Below are positions 46,532 through 55,237 of a stretch of 64,000 nt of DNA, in pieces (within the stretch, counting starts at the first letter, position 1; each line of letters begins with the position of its first letter). The stretch lies in contig JAFYMW010000005.1 in assembly GCA_017548165.1 (NCBI GenBank), positions 25,342-89,341 of the forward strand, in the 5' to 3' direction. The stretch is from Bacteroidaceae bacterium (GTDB lineage Bacteria; Bacteroidota; Bacteroidia; Bacteroidales; Bacteroidaceae). Made by a program: the position numbers and the translations under genes. Under the pieces are notes generated by a model, which did not search any database, was not told the DNA's origin, and saw only the letters and a program-made list of their open reading frames with translations.

Positions 46532-47794
46532 ATGCTATACTATCTATTCAGGTATTTGGAACAATATGGAATCAGCGGTGCCGGAATGTGGCAATACATT
46601 TCGTTCCGTGGTCTTTTGACTTTGGTTCTCAGTCTGTTGATTTCCATGTGGTTCGGGCAGTATTTCATCCAATGGATGAGAAAAAGGAATATCAGCGAGG
46701 CGCAACGTGACGAAAGCATAGACCCATATGGTGTTGAAAAGAGGGGTGTACCAAGCATGGGCGGACTGATTATTATTGTTTCCATCATTATCCCATGCCT
46801 ATTACTCGGTCGCTTGCGCAACATATACATGTTACTGATGCTAGCAACAACGGTTTGGCTAGGCGCAATAGGTTTCATCGACGACTATATCAAACTGAAG
46901 ATTAACAAGGATGGCTTACGCCCTATATACAAACTAGCCGCACAAGCACTACTAGGACTAAGTGTTGGCTTGACGCTATGGCTCAGTCCCGATGCCGTAA
47001 TACGCGAAAACGTTAGCGTAGAAAAACAAGGTACGACAACAGTGATTCACAAGAGTGAACCAGTAAAAAGTACAATTACTACTATACCATTTGTAAAGGA
47101 TAATAATCTATCCTATAGTGAGATATTCTCATTCCTGGGCAAGTATCGCACTGCGGCTGGATGGATATTCTTTGTTGTGATGGTAACATTCGTGGTAATG
47201 GCAGTTAGCAATGGCTCTAATCTAAACGATGGCATGGATGGAATGTGTGCAGGAAATTCGGCCATCATGGGCATTGCCTTGGCTATATTGGCATACGTAT
47301 CCAGCCACATTAATTTTGCAGGATACCTAAACATTATGTACATTCCTGGATCGGAAGAACTTGTAATTTTCCTTCTAGCATTTGTGGGTTCATTGATAGG
47401 CTTTCTCTGGTACAATGCATATCCTGCACAGGTGTTTATGGGAGACACAGGAAGTTTGGCCATAGGCGGTATCATTGCTGTAACAGCAATCATAATTCAC
47501 AAGGAACTATTGATACCCATCATCTGTTTTGTTTTCGTAATGGAAAGCGTAAGTGTGCTCTTACAAACCAATGTTGCAAAAGCTGGCAATAAGCGTGGAC
47601 AGAAATGGAGAGTGTTCAAGCGTGCTCCAATACACGATGCATTCCGCATAAAACCCGGACAACTGAGTCCAGATTTGAAGATTCTGCTGAAATGGCCTCA
47701 GGGATGTTGGTTAGAAAGCAAGATAACCACAAGATTCTGGATTGTTACTATAATTATGGCAGCATTGGCCATAGTGACACTGAAAATTAGATAA
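46532..47794 (+). CDS. mraY: Phospho-N-acetylmuramoyl-pentapeptide-transferase
   Basis: The 420-residue polytopic membrane protein has the MraY motifs RGVPSMGGLIII, the Asp pair in IGFIDDYIKLK, NGSNLNDGMDGMCAG, and GDTGSLAIGG followed by a cytoplasmic HDAFR segment (APIHDAFRIKPGQ). It makes lipid I from UDP-MurNAc-pentapeptide. An extra loop of about 50 residues (VSVEKQGTTTVIHKSEPVKS, around 160-200) is longer than in E. coli, as is usual in Bacteroidetes. Confidence 0.97.
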   Translation: MLYYLFRYLEQYGISGAGMWQYISFRGLLTLVLSLLISMWFGQYFIQWMRKRNISEAQRDESIDPYGVEKRGVPSMGGLIIIVSIIIPCLLLGRLRNIYMLLMLATTVWLGAIGFIDDYIKLKINKDGLRPIYKLAAQALLGLSVGLTLWLSPDAVIRENVSVEKQGTTTVIHKSEPVKSTITTIPFVKDNNLSYSEIFSFLGKYRTAAGWIFFVVMVTFVVMAVSNGSNLNDGMDGMCAGNSAIMGIALAILAYVSSHINFAGYLNIMYIPGSEELVIFLLAFVGSLIGFLWYNAYPAQVFMGDTGSLAIGGIIAVTAIIIHKELLIPIICFVFVMESVSVLLQTNVAKAGNKRGQKWRVFKRAPIHDAFRIKPGQLSPDLKILLKWPQGCWLESKITTRFWIVTIIMAALAIVTLKIR

Positions 47795-47806
47795 TAGACT
47801 GAACAT

Positions 47807-49141
47807 ATGAGTAAAATTGCTATACTTGGTGCTGCAGAGAGTGGCGTGGGTGCAGCTGTATTGGCCCAAAAAAAAGGGTATGACGTTTTTGTCAGCGATA
47901 TGGGACTAATAAAGCAGCACTACAAGGATGTGCTGGACCAATACGGTATTGAGTGGGAAGAAGGACGACACACAAGCGAAAAGATCTTAGACAGTGAGGA
48001 AATAATCAAGAGTCCTGGAATTCCTGATAATGCGCCTATAGTTGCCACTGCGACAGAAATGGGTATCCATATCATCAATGAACTAGAATTTGCTGCTCGA
48101 TACACCAATGCAAAAATGATCTGTATCACTGGTAGCAATGGCAAAACCACAACAACAAGTTTGGTATACCATATACTAAAAAATGCCAACTATAACGTGG
48201 GACTGGCAGGAAACATAGGACGTTCTCTTGCTCTACAGATAGCCGAAGGAGCAGATTATGAATACTATGTGATAGAATTAAGCAGTTTCCAGTTAGACAA
48301 TATGTACGACTTTCATGCTAACATAGCAGTACTTCTCAACATAACCCCCGACCATCTGGACAGGTATGAAAACGACATGCAAAAGTACACTGACTCCAAG
48401 ATGAGGATTTTACGAAACCAAGATGCTAACGACGCCTTCATATATTGGGCAGACGACCCAATAATAAAGACTGAATTGCACAAGTATGGTATCAAAGCCC
48501 AACAATGTCCCTTCTCCATTGTGAGCAAGAACGGTATGATTGGCTACATCGAGAATGGCACATACACTTTGGAAACACCTATGCCGTTTAATATGGAGCA
48601 GGAATCCTTGGCTTTAAGTGGCAAACACAATATGTATAACTCACTTGCTGCGGGTATAGCCACACGCCTAGCTGGTGTAAGTAACGAAAAATTACGAGAA
48701 AGTTTGGCAAGTTTCGAAGGCGTGGAACACAGATTGGAAAAAGTGGCAACTGTGGGGGGGGTGCAGTATATCAACGACTCAAAGGCAACTAATGTGGACG
48801 CTTGCTGGTATGCTCTGGAAAGCATGACTACACCAACAATCTTGATAATCGGAGGTAAGGATAAAGGCAATGATTACGAAGCTATACGCGAACTTGTACA
48901 GAAAAAATGCGTTGCATTGGTATTTCTAGGAGCCGACAACACAAAGCTAAAGGATTTCTTTGGCCCCATGAACATCCGTACATTTGATACTCACAGTATG
49001 AAGGAGTGCATAGAGGCCTGTACTAGTGTGGCCCAACCTGGCGACACAGTTCTACTGAGCCCTTGTTGTGCAAGTTTTGACTTGTTCAAAAACATGGAAG
49101 ACAGAGGGGAGCAGTTCAAAGAACTCGTAAGAAAATTATAA
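47807..49141 (+). CDS. murD: UDP-N-acetylmuramoylalanine--D-glutamate ligase
   Basis: The 444 residues show the MurD N-terminal AILGAAESGVGAAVLAQKKG, IIKSPGIP, the ATP loop CITGSNGKTTTTSLV, LSSFQLD, NITPDHLDRYE, the INDSKATNVDA segment and the C-terminal LLSPCCASFDLFKNMEDRG. It adds D-glutamate to UDP-MurNAc-L-Ala. It lies 12 bases after mraY. Confidence 0.97.
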   Translation: MSKIAILGAAESGVGAAVLAQKKGYDVFVSDMGLIKQHYKDVLDQYGIEWEEGRHTSEKILDSEEIIKSPGIPDNAPIVATATEMGIHIINELEFAARYTNAKMICITGSNGKTTTTSLVYHILKNANYNVGLAGNIGRSLALQIAEGADYEYYVIELSSFQLDNMYDFHANIAVLLNITPDHLDRYENDMQKYTDSKMRILRNQDANDAFIYWADDPIIKTELHKYGIKAQQCPFSIVSKNGMIGYIENGTYTLETPMPFNMEQESLALSGKHNMYNSLAAGIATRLAGVSNEKLRESLASFEGVEHRLEKVATVGGVQYINDSKATNVDACWYALESMTTPTILIIGGKDKGNDYEAIRELVQKKCVALVFLGADNTKLKDFFGPMNIRTFDTHSMKECIEACTSVAQPGDTVLLSPCCASFDLFKNMEDRGEQFKELVRKL

Positions 49142-49192
49142 GTAACCCAGAAAAGATTCTAAAAGCATTCACGCAAATATAGACAAGTTGAC

Positions 49193-50473
49193 ATGAACAA
49201 CTGGAGCAAAAAGAACTTTAAAGAAAACGGACTCATGCAAGGAGATATGGTTCTTTGGATGATTTTTCTGTTGTTATGTTTCATATCCATAATAATGGTT
49301 TACAGTGCTAGTAGTAACATGACATACAGTTCGGGAAAATACTGGGCACCTGTTATGCGCCACGGCATCTTCATTGCTTTGGGTATAATTGTCACATGGG
49401 TAATACACATGTTGCCTTGTAAACTATTCAAACTTGTCAGTTTGGCAACAACACTTTTATCTTACATTCTACTCTTTCTAGCCCTTTTCGCTGGCAAAAT
49501 TAATGGTGCTTCGAGATGGATAGGAATTGGCAGTTTCACCATCCAACCAAGTGAGATTGCCAAAGTGGGATTGGTTATGACTACAGCATTTATTTTCAGT
49601 GTGTTTAGAGACAAAAACGGCGTAACAAGTTTCGGAAGCAAACTGGCAATTGGCAACATTGTTGCAACACTGATGCTGATAGTCACAGAAAACCTAAGTA
49701 CAGCAGGAATTATATTTATAGTAATGTTTCTTATGGCCTTCTATGCACAGGTTTCTGCAAAATTGTTACTCTGGGTTTCTGTTCCCCTAGCAGCCTTGGC
49801 CATTGGTGGATACCTAACAATGACAAATATTCCGCAGTCTACACTGGACAATTGGGCAAAATCGGATGGTCCGCTACATCGTGTACCAACATGGGTGAAC
49901 AGACTAAAGGATGGTAATGAATTACCTGAAGACCCAACTAAATATGATGTCACAAAAAACGTACAAGTAACACACGCACAAATTGCCATTGCCACAGGTG
50001 GCGTCTTGGGACGTGGACCAGGCAACTCAATAGAGCGCGACTTCCTTCCACAGGCTTTCTCTGACTTTATTTATGCTATTATTCTTGAAGAAGGAGGTAT
50101 TTGGTTGGGAGGAAGCGTCATGTTCCTATATATACTTTTAATGTACAGGGCCATGAGAATAGCCAAAAAATGCAAATCGTTATTTCCAGCATATCTTATA
50201 ATGGGACTAGCGCTCATGCTAACAGTACAAGCAATGATAAATATGGCTGTTGCAGTTGGAGTATTTCCTGTCACGGGACAGCCATTGCCCTTGATAAGCC
50301 GAGGAGGTACCAGTACATTCATTAATTGTGCATATCTAGGTATGATGTTGAGTGTAAGCCGTTCCGCTCGTCAGATTGAGGAAAACGAAAATACGGACGG
50401 AGAGATTATAGAAGGTGAGAATGCAAAAATAGAAACAAATGTATTGAAGGAGAAGGAGGCATCGTTGGCATGA
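49193..50473 (+). CDS. ftsW: Septal peptidoglycan glycosyltransferase FtsW
   Basis: The 426-residue SEDS protein has about ten membrane helices. It carries the SEDS signatures GASRWIGIGSFTIQPSEIAK, GRGPGNSIERDFLPQAFSDFIYAII (Asp of the active loop) and GQPLPLISRGGTS. It polymerises lipid II in complex with FtsI. The C-terminal tail (EENENTDGEIIEGENAKIETN) is acidic. It overlaps murG by four bases. Confidence 0.97.
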   Translation: MNNWSKKNFKENGLMQGDMVLWMIFLLLCFISIIMVYSASSNMTYSSGKYWAPVMRHGIFIALGIIVTWVIHMLPCKLFKLVSLATTLLSYILLFLALFAGKINGASRWIGIGSFTIQPSEIAKVGLVMTTAFIFSVFRDKNGVTSFGSKLAIGNIVATLMLIVTENLSTAGIIFIVMFLMAFYAQVSAKLLLWVSVPLAALAIGGYLTMTNIPQSTLDNWAKSDGPLHRVPTWVNRLKDGNELPEDPTKYDVTKNVQVTHAQIAIATGGVLGRGPGNSIERDFLPQAFSDFIYAIILEEGGIWLGGSVMFLYILLMYRAMRIAKKCKSLFPAYLIMGLALMLTVQAMINMAVAVGVFPVTGQPLPLISRGGTSTFINCAYLGMMLSVSRSARQIEENENTDGEIIEGENAKIETNVLKEKEASLA

Positions 50474-51579
50474 AACAACCAAGAGTAATAATCAGTGGCG
50501 GTGGCACTGGCGGACACATATTCCCTGCCGTAAGCATCGCTAACGCAATAAAAAAGATTCATCCAGAAGCAGAGATTCTGTTCGTCGGAGCTAAAGACAG
50601 AATGGAGATGCAAAAAGTTCCACAGGCGGGCTACAAGATAATAGGCCTACCCGTCAGGGGACTCATCCGACCATTATGGACACCCAAAAACATCAGCATA
50701 TTATGCGACTTTGTCAGGAGCAAATGGAAGATGAAAAAGATTATCAAGGATTTCAAACCTGATGTTGCCGTAGGCGTTGGTGGATATGCTAGTGCTGCTA
50801 CACTAAATGCTGCGTATGATATGGGAATACCTTGCCTTATTCAAGAACAGAATAGCTTTGCTGGCCTGACTAACAAGACACTTAGCAGAAAAGCAAAGAA
50901 AATATGCGTCGCCTACGAAGGAATGGAACGATTCTTTTCGGCCGATAAAATCATCATAACCGGCAATCCAGTGAGACAAAACCTACTGAATACAGAGTTC
51001 AGTAAAAAAGAGGCATTGGCAGAGTTTGGATACAATACTGAAAAACCAACGATACTGATTATTGGCGGCAGCTTAGGTGCACGAACTTTAAACCAAAGTG
51101 TTTTGAAGCATTTGGAGATGATACGTAACTCAAACATACAAGTCATCTGGCAAACTGGAAGTTACTACAAAGAAAACATCACGCAAGAGTTGGAAAGATA
51201 TGGAGCGCCCAGAAATCTGTACGTAACTGACTTTATTCCTCAAATGGACAAAGCCTACAAGGCTGCTGACATTGTTATTAGTCGTGCGGGAGCAAGTAGC
51301 ATCAGCGAACTATGTCTCTTAGGCAAACCTAGCATTTTGGTACCCAGCCCCAATGTTGCGGAAGATCATCAGACACACAATGCAATGGCTCTAGTAAACA
51401 AAAATGCCGCACTCATCGTTAAGGACAGTGAGTCTGAGAAGGAACTCATCCCATTAGCTCTAAAAACCGTGGCAGACACAACACTATTGCAAACTCTGGG
51501 GGAGAATGCTCTAAGCATGGCATACCCAAACTCGGACATGGTGATAGCCCAAGAAGTACTTCAATTAATCGAAAACTAA
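50470..51579 (+). CDS. murG: Lipid II synthase, UDP-GlcNAc transferase MurG
   Basis: The 369-residue GT-B protein begins RVIISGGGTGGHIFPAVSIA. It has DVAVGVGGYASAATLNAAYDMGIPCLIQEQNSFAGLTNKTL, the second Gly-rich loop LIIGGSLGARTLNQ, and the UDP-GlcNAc site ISRAGASSISELCLLGKPSILVPSPNVAEDHQTHNA. It adds GlcNAc to lipid I at the inner face of the membrane. Confidence 0.98.
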   Translation: MKQPRVIISGGGTGGHIFPAVSIANAIKKIHPEAEILFVGAKDRMEMQKVPQAGYKIIGLPVRGLIRPLWTPKNISILCDFVRSKWKMKKIIKDFKPDVAVGVGGYASAATLNAAYDMGIPCLIQEQNSFAGLTNKTLSRKAKKICVAYEGMERFFSADKIIITGNPVRQNLLNTEFSKKEALAEFGYNTEKPTILIIGGSLGARTLNQSVLKHLEMIRNSNIQVIWQTGSYYKENITQELERYGAPRNLYVTDFIPQMDKAYKAADIVISRAGASSISELCLLGKPSILVPSPNVAEDHQTHNAMALVNKNAALIVKDSESEKELIPLALKTVADTTLLQTLGENALSMAYPNSDMVIAQEVLQLIEN

Positions 51580-51589
51580 AGACACAGAT

Positions 51590-52948
51590 ATGAAAGCTGT
51601 ATATTTCATCGGCATTGGGGGTATTGGTATGAGTGCAATAGCCCGTTACTTCCTAAATTCCGGAGTATTTGTAGGAGGATACGACAAGACTCCATCTGCA
51701 CTAACAGAAACCTTAGTAAAAGAAGGTGCTGTCATTCACTATGAAGACAACATCGCCCTTATCCCCGAGATGTGTCTAAAAAAGGAGAATTGTCTCGTTG
51801 TATATACACCTGCAATACCAGAAAGTCATACAGAACTGAATTTCTTCAAGGAGAATGGATTTGACATGCAAAAGCGCGCACAGGTATTGGGGACACTGAC
51901 TCGCTCGTTGAAAGGACTCTGTGCCGCTGGTACACACGGAAAGACAACGACGTCAAGCATAGCAGCACATATTCTAAACCAAAGTCATGTCGGGTGCAAT
52001 GCCTTTCTAGGTGGTATAACAAAAAACTACGGTACAAACTACATTTTGTCTGCCACAAGTCAGTATGTAGTAATAGAGGCCGACGAATTTGATCGCTCGT
52101 TCCATTGGCTAACACCTTGGGCAACAGTGATAACATCTACGGATGCCGACCATCTAGATATCTATGGCACAGAAGAGGCCTATCTGGATTCTTTCAGGAA
52201 ATACACCAATTTAATACAACCTGGCGGATGCCTTGTACTTCATACTGGTTTGAAGTTACAACCAGATACCCAGGAAAGAGTAACAACATACTACTATAGC
52301 AGAGAAGAGGGCGATTTTCATGCAGAAAATATCAAGATAGGAAACGGCCGAATCGTCTTTGACTTGATTTCACCCATTGAAAACATACCCAACATTGAAC
52401 TTGGAGTACCTGTAGCTATCAACATTGACAATGGTATCGGTGCAATGGCATTGGCGCAGATTGCAGGAGCTTCTGCCGAGGAAATACGCAATGCCATGCT
52501 GAGTTTTGGTGGTGTAGACCGCAGATTTGATTTCCATGTGCGCAGAGATGATATGGTATACATCTCTGACTATGCACATCACCCCGAGGAAATACGCCAA
52601 AGCATCCTCAGCATAAAACAGTTATACGAAGGGAAGCGCATCAAAGCCATATTCCAGCCTCATCTGTATAGCAGAACAAACGATTTCTACAAAGAGTTTG
52701 CCGATGCACTATCACTATTGGACAATGTGGTAATATTAGACATTTACCCTGCCAGAGAGGAGCCCATACCAGGGGTAACTTCTGAACTGATATACAATAA
52801 CCTAAAAATTGGCGTACAAAAACATCTATGTCACAAGGAGGAAATCATACAACATGTAATAACTAAGGATTTTGATGTGCTTGTTACACTAGGAGCTGGA
52901 GACATAGAAAACTATGCAGACATAATCACAGATATCTTAAAAGGTTAA
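51590..52948 (+). CDS. murC: UDP-N-acetylmuramate--L-alanine ligase
   Basis: The 452 residues show the MurC start YFIGIGGIGMSAIARYFL, the ATP loop CAAGTHGKTTTSSIAAHIL, IEADEFDRSFHWL, STDADHLDIYG, the DYAHHPEEI segment and IFQPHLYSRTNDF. It adds L-alanine to UDP-MurNAc. It lies ten bases after murG. Confidence 0.98.
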   Translation: MKAVYFIGIGGIGMSAIARYFLNSGVFVGGYDKTPSALTETLVKEGAVIHYEDNIALIPEMCLKKENCLVVYTPAIPESHTELNFFKENGFDMQKRAQVLGTLTRSLKGLCAAGTHGKTTTSSIAAHILNQSHVGCNAFLGGITKNYGTNYILSATSQYVVIEADEFDRSFHWLTPWATVITSTDADHLDIYGTEEAYLDSFRKYTNLIQPGGCLVLHTGLKLQPDTQERVTTYYYSREEGDFHAENIKIGNGRIVFDLISPIENIPNIELGVPVAINIDNGIGAMALAQIAGASAEEIRNAMLSFGGVDRRFDFHVRRDDMVYISDYAHHPEEIRQSILSIKQLYEGKRIKAIFQPHLYSRTNDFYKEFADALSLLDNVVILDIYPAREEPIPGVTSELIYNNLKIGVQKHLCHKEEIIQHVITKDFDVLVTLGAGDIENYADIITDILKG

Positions 52949-53017
52949 TTCTAAAATTAGCAGTGAGGTTGTGTTAGATTGCGCACAGAATACTATCAAA
53001 AAATCCATTAATACCTA

Positions 53018-53039
53018 TATAGAACATACCTTAATATTA
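53018..53039 (+). promoter_or_regulatory. 22-base element directly before ftsQ, shared with ftsZ
   Basis: The segment ends TACCTTAATATTA and lies two bases before the ftsQ ATG. It is identical in 21 of 22 positions to 55208-55229 before ftsZ. It has no TTTG, so it is not a standard -7 box. Confidence 0.65.
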
Positions 53040-53041
53040 AT

Positions 53042-53782
53042 ATGGTAAAACTGATTATAAAAATCGTACTTCTTTTAGCAGTGGTGGGGTACCTCATCTT
53101 TGCAACATTGGTAACATCGCAAAATAACGATGAACGTATCTGCATCGGCACCCAAATTCTACTTGATAATAAGGACGAAAAGAACTATATCAGCATAAAC
53201 TATATAGAAAGTCTACTAAAAAACACAAAAATAGCCATCAAAGACCAGAATGTTGATAGCATTAACATCAATATAATTGAGGAACATCTCAAAGCATGTC
53301 CTTTCGTTGATTCTGTTATTTGCTACTACACTCCGCAACACCTTCTGTGTGTCAAGATTCAATCGCGTCAACCTATACTTCATGTCATAGCCAATAATGG
53401 CGACAACTACTACATGGACATAAATGGCAACATTATGCCAAGCAACATCTTCCCTTTGGATATATGCCTTGCAACTGGATACATAACAAAACAATATGCC
53501 AAGGAAAATGTATTGAAGGTAGCAGATTTTTTGAATGCAAGCGATAAGTGGAGCAAAGAAATACAGCAGATTTACATCAACCAAAACGGACAGATAGAAT
53601 TTGTGCCATTGACTGGAGAGCACAAAATCATTATCGGAGAACCAGAAAATCTAGCAGAAAAATTAAGTCGACTTGAAATCTTCTACAAACAAGGACTAGA
53701 CAAGGCTGGTTGGAACAAATATAGCAACATAGACCTAAGTTATTCAAACCAGATAGTTTGCATCAAAAAGAAAAATAAATAA
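53042..53782 (+). CDS. ftsQ: Cell-division protein FtsQ
   Basis: The 246-residue protein has one N-terminal membrane helix (about 2-24) and then a POTRA-like region (YISINYIESLLKNTKIAIKDQNVDSININIIEEHLKACPFVDSVICYYTPQHLLCVKIQSRQPILHV) and a beta domain. This is the FtsQ/DivIB layout. It scaffolds the divisome by binding FtsL and FtsB-type proteins. Sequence conservation is low; position between murC and ftsA is strong support. Confidence 0.9.
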   Translation: MVKLIIKIVLLLAVVGYLIFATLVTSQNNDERICIGTQILLDNKDEKNYISINYIESLLKNTKIAIKDQNVDSININIIEEHLKACPFVDSVICYYTPQHLLCVKIQSRQPILHVIANNGDNYYMDINGNIMPSNIFPLDICLATGYITKQYAKENVLKVADFLNASDKWSKEIQQIYINQNGQIEFVPLTGEHKIIIGEPENLAEKLSRLEIFYKQGLDKAGWNKYSNIDLSYSNQIVCIKKKNK

Positions 53783-53794
53783 AGACACTATACT

Positions 53795-55132
53795 ATGGCA
53801 GCAGAAAAGGACATTATTGTGGCATTGGAACTTGCAACAACAGCAATACGAGCCATTGCAGGACAGCGTTTACCCGATAGTACCATGCAGGTAATCGCAT
53901 ACGCCGAAGAGAATGCAACAACATGCATTCGTAAGGGTATTATCGACAACATCGACAAAACAACTCAAGCAATATCGCGTGTGTTAGGACATATCAGCTT
54001 GCAATTGGGCAAAACTGTCTCTCATGTACATGTTGGTATCGGCGGACAATCATTGCACTCAGTACTGAATAGAATACAACGAAATTTCAGTGAAAAGACT
54101 CAGGTTCCCAACCACATCATAGACCAGATAATGATTACTAACAGTGGTGTGGTCTATGCAGACTCTGAAATCCTGGAAGTTGTCCCCCAAGAGTATAAAG
54201 TAGGTTCAAGAATCATAGCAGATATCGTTGGTATGCAGGTAGAGCAATTGGAAGCTAATTTCCTGAATATCATAGCACGAAAATCACTGAAGGAAAATAT
54301 TCAAAAATGTGTCAAGAACGCTGGATTCGAAATTGCAGACCTTTTGATTGCTCCGCTAACCTTAGGGGATTCGGTACTCAGCGCTAGCGAAAAACGTTCT
54401 GGATGTGCCTTGGCTGATATTGGTGCAGACACAACAACTATAAGCATATATACAAACAATATTCTTCGCAAGCTGATTGTCCTTCCTATTGGTGCTAACA
54501 ATGTAACCAACGATATTGCTCAATGCCTTAAAATAGAGATTAACGAAGCTGAAATACTAAAAAACAAGTATGGACGTGCCTGGCTTGAGGATTATGAAAA
54601 GGCTATATCAAATTCCCTGGAAATTTCTGGTGGCAAAGAAATTACCGAGAGTAAACTCTGTGAAATAACAGAAGCCAGATATGAGGAAATACTAAAAAAC
54701 ATCTGGGCACAGATATCTGACGACTGTGAAAAACTGACTTCTGGCATCGTATTCACTGGAGGTGGTTCTCAGATTGCCTTCTTGACAGAAGCATTCCAAC
54801 AAATTGCAAAAGACAAACCTGTACGCATCGTAAAAGGCTTCCCTACTGACATCAAGATGGACACTAGTATTTTCCTTTCTGACAACGGGAGAATTAATAC
54901 CATCTTTGGACTATTGCTGCACGGTGATTTCAATTGCGTTGTCACACATAAAGCAGAAGAACCTACTGAAATGCTTACACCAGAACCAATACCCGAGCCA
55001 ACACCGGAACCCGAACCAATACCCGAGCCAGAACAAGAACCGGAACAGGAACCAGAAATATATATACCACAAAAGAAAATGGGCATTTGGGAGAGGATAA
55101 AGATAGCTCTCACTGACGACAGTAATTCATAA
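53795..55132 (+). CDS. ftsA: Cell-division protein FtsA with Pro-Glu linker
   Basis: The 445 residues contain the actin-fold FtsA: IVALELATTAIRAIAGQ, the SHVHVGIGGQSLHSV 1C domain, DIGADTTTISIYTNN, LPIGANNVTNDIAQCL and GIVFTGGGSQIAFL. After the fold comes a linker of about 30 residues built almost only of Pro, Glu and Gln (about 393-422). An amphipathic C-terminal helix IWERIKIAL follows, the usual membrane anchor. It tethers FtsZ to the membrane. Confidence 0.96.
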   Translation: MAAEKDIIVALELATTAIRAIAGQRLPDSTMQVIAYAEENATTCIRKGIIDNIDKTTQAISRVLGHISLQLGKTVSHVHVGIGGQSLHSVLNRIQRNFSEKTQVPNHIIDQIMITNSGVVYADSEILEVVPQEYKVGSRIIADIVGMQVEQLEANFLNIIARKSLKENIQKCVKNAGFEIADLLIAPLTLGDSVLSASEKRSGCALADIGADTTTISIYTNNILRKLIVLPIGANNVTNDIAQCLKIEINEAEILKNKYGRAWLEDYEKAISNSLEISGGKEITESKLCEITEARYEEILKNIWAQISDDCEKLTSGIVFTGGGSQIAFLTEAFQQIAKDKPVRIVKGFPTDIKMDTSIFLSDNGRINTIFGLLLHGDFNCVVTHKAEEPTEMLTPEPIPEPTPEPEPIPEPEQEPEQEPEIYIPQKKMGIWERIKIALTDDSNS

Positions 55133-55237
55133 ACATTCCACATACGTTTTAGGTAGGTTCAACGCAAAGACTCCAAACTTGCAAGAATCTATCTTACAAC
55201 ACAGATTTATAGAACCTACCTTAATATTATATTGATT
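55133..55237 (+). promoter_or_regulatory. ftsA-ftsZ gap with 10-bp inverted repeat and the ftsQ/ftsZ element
   Basis: AGGTAGGTTC (55151-55160) is the exact reverse complement of GAACCTACCT (55212-55221), 51 bases apart. The right arm lies inside the 22-base element (55208-55229) that is also found before ftsQ. In RNA the two arms would fold the whole leader into one loop ending eight to seventeen bases before the ftsZ start. Confidence 0.6.
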
